Part shown: piece after piece, positions 46,837 through 57,440 of the stretch
Numbering within the stretch: position 1 is the first letter of the stretch
How the letters are laid out: each line of letters opens with the position of its first letter
NCBI GenBank assembly: GCA_004335835.1
Contig: RWJK01001656.1
Location: forward strand, 161,072 to 225,071
DNA length: 64,000 nt
Direction: 5' to 3'
From: Scenedesmus sp. ARA3
Lineage: Eukaryota > Chlorophyta > Chlorophyceae > Sphaeropleales > Scenedesmaceae
Notes under the pieces: generated by a model
Database searches by the model: none
Told to the model about the DNA's origin: nothing
Seen by the model: the letters and a program-made list of their open reading frames with translations, nothing else
Made by a program: the position numbers and the translations under genes

Positions 46837-48457
46837 GCCTCTGACTGCATTAATCGTTTTGTTACGCTGTGTAGCCAATCGGTGAGCAGACAATCGCCGC
46901 CTTGGGGTGGCCAACAGCAGTGGTCAACGGAAGATCCGAGGGTAAATAGCGATAAACACAGGCTTTTACTGCTTTCGATGAGCGCTTCCTCCTCCGTGTC
47001 TGCCTGCGCGGCGTCCTCTGTCAACAAACACCTTCTTGACACCCTGCAGAGCCCCAGGGCCCTCACAGAGAGTGCTCTATTCCACTCTTCCGGCAGTCAC
47101 GAGAGCACAGCAGCAGAGTCTGAGCCTGAAGTTTTGCTATAGTGACCAGGGGGCTGCCAGGCGTGTTGGCAGCTGCTTACTAGCTGTGGTGGTCCAGCCG
47201 ACTGGGCAGCTCTTTGACTGAGTCTGAGCACACCGCAGGCTGCAGTGACACCTACAGCTGTCACAGCACAGTGTGCATGGCCACAAGCAATGCATATCTG
47301 AATAGCGGACTGTCGCGCAGGTATGCTATCTGGTAACAAAAGGCAGTCAAGCATGCAGCTGTCAAGCCTTTCAGGTGCCACGAGCACTACGATGGCAGTT
47401 GTGAAGGGTGTGAAACTAACGTGAGTTACATGAGCATTCCTTTCCTTAGTGAAAAAGGCGTGAGTTGGCCCTTGCAGTAACTGCGTCCATTGTGCTAGCT
47501 GCCAGCGGCGCAGTGCGTGCATGAGCAGCTTATGGCTGCTTCCCACTTAGGCAGTGCTGGTGTAGCGCGGCTATGCCCAGCACTGGACGTTCTGCAGTGC
47601 TTTAAGGACACTGACTGGCAGTCGCTGCATATGCATGCCCCACACACTGGGGCCATGGGCACCTAAATGGCTGGGCTGCCAGCTGCTCAAACGGCAGGGC
47701 TTTCAAGGGCAGAGGTTAAGCCTGCGACCAACCCCACCGCCCACCGCACCACTCGCACGCCATGTCCTGAAAAGTCTGCGGCCTGTTGCGGTGTTGTTCA
47801 AGCAAAATGTTGGCGCCCTCCCTGCAGGCTGGTACTTTGGATAGATGGCCGAATGCCTGGTGTCCCTCTAAGGTACATGCAGGCATGATCGCATGACTGC
47901 GGGTGTGGCTCATGTTACGCTGTTCATGCAGTACCTGCTCCTGTCGCCGCTGCCGAGGTTTCCACAAAGTGCAGCTGGCAGCTGCAAGCCTGCAGGTAGG
48001 TCAACAGCAGTGCAGCATGGCTGAAAGAGAATGCAGACGGCCCTTGTTTTTTTTGGCATGCTAGCAATGAATTGCACTGTACAGTTCCCACACTCCATAA
48101 ATTGCTGTTCTGCAACTGTACAGCAGAATGAGTGCCGCGTCCCTTCACCACGGCACACACGTCATGTGCAAGGATAAAAAGATCGTCCACAACTGGATAT
48201 TGATAGAACATGGCATCGCCTATACTGACAAGGAGCACCTGCGGCAGGAGCACTATAATCGTTCAAAACAGCATGGGCACTGGCAGTCCCCTCCTTGCCA
48301 CGTACATGACAAGAGGTTACGTTCGTTACCGACAGCCAACGCATCCAGCGATCCAGCTTGCACGACAGACTTCAAAGTACGAGTTAGAGATATTTCTGCT
48401 TTTAGCTTGTACGGCTCAGTTTGTTTCGTGACAGCAGCACCGACAGCAGCAGCCAAC
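46837..48457. other. Divergent region between the bromodomain and FAM136A genes
   Basis: This 1.6 kb must contain both promoters. I see no coding exon and no tRNA. Short frames on both strands lack family features. Confidence 0.45.
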
Positions 48458-48593
48458 ATGTCTCAGCCACCGACAGTCCAAAAGCTGCAGAGCGTGAGTA
48501 GCAGCATTTGTATTTGTAGCACCTGCATATTCGCATAGTGACCACGGCGGACGCGAGACTGGGTGGACTGGCAGGAACAGCAGGCACCTCAGC

Positions 48594-48634
<41 letters not shown>

Positions 48635-48979
48635 CAGCAACAGCAGCAGTAGCAGCAGCAGAAGTACAGGTTGCCATGCGCAACCACGTATGCATGCTAC
48701 ATATGTGCTCGGACGTAGAGAGCGTACAGTGAACCCAGCAGCCGCGTGGCGTTAGGCTGCTCACATCGATTGATGGCTTCATCGGTGGCTTCATCTGCAG
48801 AGGTGTTAACACCTCTGAAACGTTCTGGAGGTGCTGGCATGCGCTGTGGCATCACCGATGCTGAAGCAGATCCGTTGCAGCGCTCCTGCTTGCTTGCCTG
48901 CTGCTAATGCTGCATGCCTGCCTGCTGTTGATCCTGCCCGCCTGCTTAATGATGCTGCTGCTGCTGCTGCTGCTGTTGC

Positions 48980-49031
<52 letters not shown>

Positions 49032-49036
49032 GCCGC

Positions 49037-49129
<93 letters not shown>

Positions 49130-50386
49130 AGACCCTTGAGGCAGCCATGGATGAGCTGCAGCGCAAGAACCTCATCCCGCTGCAAAAGGATTCATTCCTG
49201 TGCGCAGCCAAGTGCTGCGACAAGCACTCGGACATGCAGGCGCTGCAGCAATGGTGAGCAGGCAGGCTGGATGCACAGCATACGACACGCAGGCAACTGT
49301 GTAGCTGGATAACAGCAGTGGATGTGCTCCGGTGCAGTACAACTGCAGCATGCTTTGCTTGCTGTACGCTCTTTGCACACTAACAAGCAAGCGCTTGCAA
49401 CAGCAGCAGCATTGTCTTGGAACCATGGTGCAGCGAAGCTCGACCTGCATGCCGGTCCCCAGTGCAACCCACTCTTGAAAGGAGCTGCTGCAGCTGTCAC
49501 AACAATGCTCCCTGTCGTGCGGCTGCTGGCTGCTGTTGCGCCATGCAGTACGGTCAACTGCCAGGCCAAGGTGCAGACGGCCCACCAGGTGCTGTACGGC
49601 AACCTGGAGGACTTCCAGAAGCGCTTCCAGCGATGCCTGCTGCGCTGCGAAGATCAGGCCAAGGTGCGCTGACGGTGGCTATGCAGCTGCAACAGAAGTC
49701 AGCAGAAGTTTGCAGAAGTCAACCCGTAGCTGCCAGGCAACAATTCGTTGGTATGAACCCACAGATGCTGCTGCTGCTGCTGCTGAGCATCATTCAGCCG
49801 CTGAGTGCATGCAGCATGCGAGGCTCTCGTGCTGCATAATGTGGACAGCCGTGTCTGTGGCGTGCTGTGCTACGCATGTTTGCAACAACACGCTGTGGTG
49901 GTACACATGGTGCAGGACGCGCTGCCACCCAAGCCTAAGGAGAAAGACATGGAGAAGGCACAGGTGAGGCTTGGGCTTGGTGCGTGATTTGGAAGACATG
50001 TTGTGCATGACCGTGCTGTGGTGGATGGGCATGATGTAGACATCGACGCCACGGTGTGTTTGTAGCGACGGGCGCATATATCATGTTTCTAGGCGTGCAG
50101 TTGCTGCTAGACGGGAAATTATTTGCGCAAACTGTTGCAGGTGCTGTCATGCACACTTGCCCTGGGCAGGGCAGCATGGCCTGCACTTTTGCGCACAACC
50201 CAGTGTTTGCTGCGTGCTGAGTGCTGGTGGTGCTTGCTTTGCTTTCTTCTGCTGCTGATGCTGGTTGTGGTGGCGCTGCAGGACCAAATCATGGAGTGCA
50301 TGGATCTTTGTGCAGTGGAATACACAGGCAAGGTGGCCAAGCTGAAAGCAGATGTTGGCTTCAGCCTCAGCCAAATTGGCAAGTGA
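48458..50386 (+). CDS. FAM136A: FAM136A family (DUF842) four-CX3C mitochondrial protein
   Basis: FAM136A proteins are small, conserved, mitochondrial intermembrane-space proteins of uncertain function. Exons: 48458-48493, 49132-49253, 49549-49663, 49916-49963, 50282-50386, giving 141 aa against 138 in human. Four CX3C motifs are all present: CAAKC, CTVNC, CLLRC and CMDLC, the second completed across a splice junction (TG joined to T). The ending GFSLSQIGK resembles the human tail. The first exon has only 12 codons (MSQPPTVQKLQS). Intron 1 carries a 68-base CAG tract and a 178-base CTG tract that runs into the acceptor. TGTAA is 190 bases after the stop. Confidence 0.93.
48595..48662. repeat. 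CAG tract in FAM136A intron 1
   Basis: About 22 units with TAG and CAA interruptions lie roughly 100 bases after the donor. Confidence 0.9.
48953..49130. repeat. Very long CTG tract abutting the FAM136A exon-2 acceptor
   Basis: About 59 triplets, interrupted only by a few TTG and CCG units, run directly into the CTGCAG acceptor at 49131. It is the longest tract in the window and complementary to the CAG tract 290 bases upstream. Confidence 0.95.
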
Positions 50387-51940
50387 AGAATGGTGCGGAC
50401 AACTGCATTCGTACAGCCTGTTGTTGCAGCCGCGGCGCCGACAGTTGCAGCAGCTGGCGACCGCAGGAGTGCTGCTGTGATTGGATGACGCTCGCGCCTG
50501 CTGGTTGCCGTGCTAATGCAAGGATCACCATGAGCAGCAGCTGTGCTGCGGCGCAGGGGCCAGCTTGCGCATTATGTAAGACTGCTTGAACCGGACTCCT
50601 CATGTTTGGCTGTCTCATGCCATTTTTAGCTTTTTTCTTTTGGTGTCTGGTTGGGCACCCGAGACGTGTTTCTTTTGGGCGGCATATGATGGAACTCTCG
50701 CCGTCGGACAGGCTGATGTGGTGCCAGCAAGGCTTGCGCTGTTCTGCCTGGTGCTTCACCCTCTCTAGGGCGCTAGCATGCTGCACCCTTGTGCAGCTGC
50801 ACCTGCACCTGCACCTGCATACATTGTGTGGCTGAGCCGTTGGGTGCTCTGTGGCCTAGTTACTGCCCACCTGACGCAAATCGGGTCTGGCCAGCTGTTA
50901 ACATGGAGTTTTCAGAGCTGTGACGCGTGCATGTGCTGGACCCGGCTTAGCATGGCATGATCCAGCGTGCCATTTTCAGCCCTGGGGTTCATATGAGCCG
51001 CTTATTATGGTGGCGATGCATGGCCATGCATGTGTACACATGTCTGTGCAAGGGCAATGTTGCTCCTGTCAGGGAGGCAGAGCTGCTAGCTCTGCACTGC
51101 GGATCGCGCGTGCTCCACATGGTGCATCAACTAGATGTGGGTGTGACCCTGGCAGGGGAGAATCTTGCGTATGCCATGCGGCCACAGTGCGGCTTGCTTT
51201 GGAAGCTGACACGGCAAATTGCAGGCAACAGAGTCAGGTGGTGGGGGCTTCAAAAGGGCTTTTGTTGCTTCCTATGCTTGCAGTCATGTCCAAGCACCCC
51301 GTGCAATGCAGTCATGACCAGGCATGCTCCCAACCAAGTATGTTGTGTGTCTCTCAAGTCTGGTGTGTAACAGCAGGTACTAGCGGGCCGACTGCTGCTG
51401 GCTGCAGGGTTGGGTGCAACAACTTGTTGAAGCAGCACTGTCGGGGTACTACCCTGCTGCGGCAGCTGCCAGCTGCGCAGTGCGGCAGCACAGCCGCTGA
51501 TTGGTGCTGTCGCTGCACACTGCTGTTGTGAAGCTGCTGCAGGCCAGTATGAAATGATACACTAACATTCTCAAGCCAAGCTACCAGAGCTCTTAACGAC
51601 GCCGCATTCTTTTGGTCGATAGGTTGTGCTTTGGGGTACAGGCAACAGCAGACAGCACAGTGCTTGCTAATCCCAGTGCGTCGAATGGTGCACTTGCCAA
51701 ACCATGTTTAACACTATTAAACAGCCAATGTCCGGTTCACGATGCTTTACGGGCCCCTTGTACAGGTTGGGGCACTAGTGACCGCTGACTACTTCTCACG
51801 TTGTATGTAGGGCTTTAGGTGTGCGGCTTTGTTGCACTACAGTCGACGCACAGGCAGCCTGCAAGTGTGACACCTATCCAGCAAACTGATTAAGCAGGAT
51901 ACTGCACGCTTTAGCGCAGATCGTTCACTAGCCAGCAGAA
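50387..51940. other. FAM136A 3' region and PDHB upstream region
   Basis: No exon is recognised. The first kilobase is TG rich on plus. AT content rises from about 51540 to 51940, which fits the PDHB promoter. Confidence 0.5.
50575..50579 (+). terminator. Polyadenylation signal TGTAA for FAM136A
   Basis: TGTAA 190 bases after the stop codon, the first one found. Confidence 0.55.
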
Positions 51941-54337
51941 ATGCTTGCCAGATTTGTGTGCCCAGCGACAACAGGATGTCTAGGGCTGGCGGTGAGGGCA
52001 GAATCAAAGTACGCATTTCAATTGACGCATTCGGGCCAGCCGGCTGAGCAGTGGGTGTTGCTGCTCTGCAGGCACAAGCAGCAGCTCGGCAAGTAGGCCA
52101 GTGGAGCAGGGCGTACGCTGCAGCTGCAACTACAGAGGTGCGCGGCTTTATTTAAATACGTGTTGAACTTTGTCATGTTTTGAAGCTGGATCACAAGCCA
52201 GTGCATCGCGTTTGGTGTGGGACGCCATTGCAACTGACCTGCCTTGTCTGTCCACGCTGCCTGCAGCTCACGGTGCGTGATGCACTGAACTCCGCTTTGG
52301 ATGAGGAGATGGCCCGCGATGAGAAGGTCTACATTCTGGGAGAGGAGGTACGGACTCTTGCAACCATGTCAAAGCAGCAACCAGGGTTGTCTTGGTTGCA
52401 TGGAGTCTGATCACTGCTGTTTCGTTGCTGCAGGTCGGAGAGTATCAAGGAGCCTACAAGGTGAGCTCCTCAGCTGTTTGGAAAAGGCCTCTGCACAGCA
52501 GTAGTTGATGCCTGCAGCAGAGCGCGCCGTGCTGCGCATGGTATGCTGACTACATATTTTGTTGTGACTGTGTCTGTTTGCAGATCACCAGGGGGCTGCT
52601 GCAGAAGCATGGAGCAGAGCGTGTGCGCGACACGCCGATCACAGAGGTACGGGATTGCGTTCAGTGCGAAAGTGTTCCTTATGCCAGCAATGGCAGGTGC
52701 TTCCAAAACGCAGCAGTCATCCCAGCAGCTGGCACCGGCAAGCCCATGCTGTCGCTGCTGCCTGCCAGCTTGTCAAGGTGGCCTCACAACTGCAGGTTGT
52801 GCCCGTGTATGCTCTCTGTCTGTTGTTGAGCCACCACTGCCGTCCTCATTTCCCGTTCAGCCTGCGCACATTGGCAGGTAACACCCAACCTCTGCTTCCC
52901 GCTGCGCTGTCTGCTGTCTTTCATGCTGTGCGCGCAGGCGGGTTTCACTGGCATTGCAGTAGGCTCAGCCTTTGCAGGCACAAAGCCCGTGTGCGAGTTC
53001 ATGACCTTCAACTTTGCGATGCAAGCCATCGACCAGATCGTGAACTCAGCAGCCAAGACGCTGTACATGTCAGCAGGCCAGATCTCGTGCCCGATCGTGT
53101 TCCGCGGGCCAAACGGTGCTGCTGCTGGTGTGGGCGCGCAGCACTCGCAGTGCTTTGCAGCGTGGTACAGCCACGTGCCTGGCCTCAAGGTGAGTGAGCA
53201 GCTGCTGGCTGCAGGGCTGGCTGCAGGCTGGCCGGCAGGCAGGCAGGCATAGCTACTAGCAATGCACAGCGCAGCGTTGATAGCAGGCGCAGGGACGTCT
53301 GCACCAGCAGTGGCAGCAGCAGCAGCTAGGAGGACGGCACCATTGCCAGCAAGCAGCAGCAGCCGGGCACTTATATGTTCACCATGGCGAGGGAGATGTA
53401 GCAGGCACTGCTGAGCTGGGCAAGGGCTGGCTGCATCTGGTTGTGTATTGAACAGCTCACACGGCAAGGTGTGAGCAGCCACTCCTACCACCACCACCAC
53501 CAGCAGCAGCAGCAGCAGCAGCATGCCAGGTGCGCGTCACAGCCACCTGCACCTGTTGCAGCAAGTTGGCAGGCAGCAGCAGTAGGGCAACACACAACAG
53601 TACATAGACGCACAGCTTCTGATGGGTTTGAACCTGCGCTGGCACTGGAGCGCATGCCTTGCTGCAGCTATGTAGGTCTTAGTGGCTGCAAGCATGCCGC
53701 ATGAACACACTGATGCAGCCCTTTTTGTCATAGTGGCTGCAAGGTGCACTCGGCACGCTCGCATCAGCATGTTGGGCAAACCTCTGCAAGGTTTTACGCA
53801 ACAGGGTGACAGATACCACAGCAAGGCGCATCATAGCATCGCACACACAGGGCCGGTTTCTCTGCTGCATGCTGCAGGTGCTGGCGCCATATGACAGCGA
53901 AGATGCGCGCGGCCTGCTCAAGGCAGCCATCCGTGACCCTGACCCCGTCATCTTCCTGGAGAACGAGCTGCTGTACGGCACAGCCTTCCCAGTGTCGCAG
54001 GAGGTGCGCAACACTAGAGCATTGCAGTGGGTGCGGCCTTCAGCAGCACAACACCTTAGCAATGGCAGTGGCAGCAACAGCAGGGTGGTGGTGCACTTTG
54101 ATGCCGCAGTAACTGGTGGCAGCAGCAGCATCTGCACCCGTAGCAGCTACACACAGCAGCTGCATTGCAGCAACCTAGCAGCATGGTCGACCATGGTAGC
54201 TGTGGCTGCTTGCCGTACTGTGGCTGTCGCTGCTTCGTGCAGCTCCCTCATCGTCTCACTTGGTCATCACAAGGTTGTGCAGCCCTCACCTACGTGTGCA
54301 CGCAGCTTAACGCCAACCTTCAACATGCTCATAGCAT

Positions 54338-54378
<41 letters not shown>

Positions 54379-55433
54379 CTGCTGGTGCTGCCTATGCTGC
54401 TGCTGCTGCAGGTGCTTGACAAGGACTTCACGCTGCCCATCGGCAAGGCCAAGGTGATGCGTCAGGGCAAGGACGTGACCATCGTGGCCTTCAGCAAGAT
54501 GGTGGGCTTCAGCCTGGAGGCAGCGGAGCAGCTGGCAAAGGAGGGCATCGATGCAGAGGTGGGCTGACTGGCGGCGTTGCATTACATGCTGATCACATTA
54601 GACTTGTGCCTTGCTTCGCATCACAAGCTGCACCTGTGCCAACTTGTAGTTGGTGTGGAAGGATGTGCTGCATGTCAGGAGTCCTACAGCTGGCACAGGA
54701 TGGTATCGATGCAGAGGTTGGCTGGGCTGGCTGCGGTGCTGGCTGCATTGCATGCAGTCGAGAATGCACCTGCATACCGCGTGTGGTTTGAGCAGCACAG
54801 CCATCATTTTCAGCAGTCTGTAGATGATGTGGAAGGATGTTGCATGTCTGAACTGCCACGCACCTGCTTGCCATGCTCAGCTGGCAGCAGCAGCAGCTGC
54901 TGTAGTTGGTGTGACTCTGACAGCAGCAGCTGGTCACGGCCGGCCATTCTTCACCAACCTTGGTTCTTCACCAACCTTGGCTGACTTCAGGGCGATCGGC
55001 ACACATGGCTTGCCGCTGCACGTCATCACTCTTCACAGCATGCAGATGCAAAGCCGCCCGTTGACCACACGCATACAGGTTGGTTGACTGTTGTCCGTCA
55101 ACCTTGTTGGTCAACACGCATGCTGTGTCACGTTGACTGCTGCAGGTGATAAACCTGCGCAGCATCAAGCCGCTGGACCGCGCCACCATTGCAGCCAGCG
55201 TGCGCAAGACGCACCGCCTTGTCAGCGTTGAGGAGGGCTGGCCACAGTCCGGCATCGGCGCTGAGATTGCAGCGCTGGCAATGGAGGAGTGCTTTGATGA
55301 CCTGGATGCGCCCATGGGCCGCGTGGCTGGTGCTGAGGTGCCAACGCCGTACGCTGCTAATTTGGAGGCGATGTGCTTCCCGCAGGTACCGGATATCGTG
55401 CGGCAGGTCAAGGCAACTGTCGGCAGGGCGTGA
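51941..55433 (+). CDS. PDHB: Mitochondrial pyruvate dehydrogenase E1 subunit beta
   Basis: With E1 alpha it decarboxylates pyruvate using thiamine diphosphate in the mitochondrial matrix. Exons: 51941-51991, 52072-52137, 52267-52347, 52434-52460, 52584-52646, 52938-53189, 53878-54003, 54412-54558, 55146-55433, giving 366 aa. All introns are phase 0. The presequence begins [12 protein letters not shown] and includes [17 protein letters not shown]. The mature protein starts [15 protein letters not shown]. Landmarks are [54 protein letters not shown] and [17 protein letters not shown], all typical of mitochondrial rather than plastid E1 beta. Exon 4 is only 27 bases. Intron 8 contains a diverged copy of the end of exon 8 with its donor. 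Confidence 0.96.
53500..53522. repeat. CAG tract in PDHB intron 6
   Basis: Seven units lie mid-intron, over 300 bases from either splice site. Confidence 0.8.
54342..54411. repeat. CTG tract at the acceptor of PDHB exon 8
   Basis: An interrupted run of CTG/GTG units ends in the CTGCAG acceptor at 54411. Confidence 0.85.
54686..54725 (+). repeat. Copy of the PDHB exon-8 end and donor in intron 8
   Basis: The copy encodes [10 protein letters not shown] against [10 protein letters not shown] and keeps a GT right after the GAG codon, though as GTTGG rather than GTGGG. Similarity continues for about 20 intron bases. Nearby are other short direct repeats, including two 17-base copies at 54947-54980. 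Confidence 0.82.
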
Positions 55434-56919
55434 GGTGTTTGAAGTTTGGGTGTTTTGTGTTTTGATCGAGTCGGGGAATGGTGCGTGCCTGCGGTGAGGG
55501 CTGGCAGGAGCTGCTTGCTTGGGGTGTCCGGACTGTGCAGCTGCCGCTGCTGCAGCAGCTGCTGGTGCTGGGTGGAATGCTGTTGAGCCATAAGCTGCTG
55601 AAGTCTCTGGGTGGTTGACGTTTTGGCGCTGTGCGCAGCACGTTGCCGCGCGCTGCACGTCGTGCAATGCGTGTTGGTAGCTTTGGCATGTGCAGGGTGC
55701 CGTGCATGTTGCTGTGCATGGTGTCTTGATGCCGCAGCTGCATTTGCCTCTTGCAGTCACCGACTGTGGTTGGCAGGCCTCAGGGAGCCCCAGCATGGGT
55801 GCATTGCCATCTAGATGCAGCAGACGCAGGCAACTTGTTTGCTGCTGCTTCTTGCTGTCTGGCCTGTTGTTGTGGCATTCTATCAGCAGCCAGAGGCACG
55901 CATGTTGCGGCTTTTTCAGCAGCCGCTTGCTTTCTGTGGTGCGGGCGTGTAGCATGTGGGCTGCCTGGTTGCGTGCCAGTAATGGCTGTTGCTGACTTTG
56001 CTTTGCCGCCGGTCGTGAATGCAGAACTGCAGTTGCAGCTTGTTGCGAGTTGTGGGCGCGTGCTCACCGCTCACCCGTGGTAGCCACCATGCACATCCAC
56101 TTTGGTTTGAAGCGACGGCTTCCATGCACAGCGCAGGCATACTGCGGCCCTGGCTTGGGTACAGGCATCAACAGGCCGACGTGCTTTCGTGCTGCGACTT
56201 GCTGTGTGCACGTTTGCTGGGTACAGCAGCAGTCGAGAGGTGCACGGCCTGTCTGGGAGCCACAACACAGGGAGTTACACTTGCGTGACGTTTTGACTGC
56301 AGTAGTGGCTGACATCTTGGATGTGGTTTTGCTCTACAGCTGATGTTGCAGCGACTACTGCTGCCTGCAGTGCAACAACATCCAGGCGTGCTTGTGTGAC
56401 TCGTGAAGGCAGAGGCATGATTGAATGCCGAACTGCAGGTACCTGGTGTCTCCTGATGGGTCTTGCCAGGTGGCAAAGCCTGAACCGTAGGCACAATATT
56501 GTGTATCAATACGGGGAAGGTTCGTGCTGCTGGGGCGGGGCGGCCAGTGTTTTCAGTGCACCTGCTCTCCTGGTGGGCATGGCTTTGTCCTCTGGACACC
56601 TGGCAGGTGTTGCAGCAGTGCTAGTGTTTGGCTATTCACCTGTGCGCTGTGGTTGTGGAATGTGGCGCATTGGTGTGTTCAGGCTTGACATCAATGGTAA
56701 TCCGCAACTATTTTTACATCGGTGGTAATCTTCTTGGTGAGTATTCCGGGAAATTGAGTAGCAGCATAGCTACACGCCCCAAGTATTGTCTGCCAGTGCA
56801 GTGCAAGGGCTGCGCCGACGCGTGCAGCTGCAGGGGCCCCTGAAGGGGCCCTGCAGGGCTGTAGGCTGCTCACCCCGCTGTCATCTGTCTAGGCACCCGG
56901 TGCAGGGCCTGCACACTGG

Positions 56920-56924
56920 TGTAA
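56920..56924 (+). terminator. Candidate polyadenylation signal TGTAA for PDHB
   Basis: First TGTAA found after the PDHB stop, about 1.5 kb downstream. Confidence 0.35.
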
Positions 56925-57103
56925 CGGCTACACCACCGATAGCGACGGTGTTGACATCTTTAACGTGTACAACGTGTTCACGCAGTCGCTCAATCCACGC
57001 AGCCTCAGCGACCGCTGCTGCGGTGCGCACGTTCACGCATGGCTGCAAAACATGACAGAGGCCCTCCTGCCGGGCCCAGTTTCTATCTCGTAGCCACTAC
57101 TGG

Positions 57104-57120
57104 CGTCTTGTAATACAAGA
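57104..57120. repeat. 17-base palindrome
   Basis: GTCTTGTA and TACAAGAC pair perfectly around a central A. It holds a TGTAA on plus, and lies where the PDHB and DJ-1-like transcripts converge. Confidence 0.75.
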
Positions 57121-57250
57121 CTGTGCGGCGCATCCTTCTGTTGTCTCAGGCGCGGTGTTGCTGTGCTGCTACCCAGGTTGGGCTGAGAACTTGTTACACC
57201 CAATGCCACAGGCTATCCTCTGATACTGCCGTCCATGAGCAGCTACCTCT

Positions 57251-57255
57251 TTACA
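57251..57255 (-). terminator. Polyadenylation signal TGTAA for the DJ-1-like gene
   Basis: TGTAA on the minus strand 186 bases after the stop codon; another is at 57198-57194. Confidence 0.55.
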
Positions 57256-57440
57256 TCATGACCTTGTGTATGTCACCATGCTTGCATGATGCAGCGTTGC
57301 GCACTGGCCAAGTTGCACGATGCCATGCAAAGTGATGCAATGCAATGCATGCCCAGTTCATGGAAGCAGCCATCCGCCGTACAACTGCAACACAACGCTC
57401 TCCACCAAGCTTGCAGTCCAGCAACCATGCCCGGCAACAA

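Larger units (their letters stand above)
55434..57440. other. Convergent region between PDHB and the DJ-1-like gene
   Basis: No coding exon is recognised. The plus strand is TG rich from 55434 to about 56700, suggesting a long PDHB 3'UTR; the first plus-strand TGTAA found is at 56920. Minus-strand TGTAA for the DJ-1-like gene is at 57255-57251. A 17-base palindrome lies at 57104. Confidence 0.5.

Noticed and set aside
48831..49257. Poly-Ala, poly-Leu and poly-Gln/Ser open frames over the long CTG tract
   Set aside because: They are six-frame readings of an intronic triplet repeat. The coding exon starts only at 49132.
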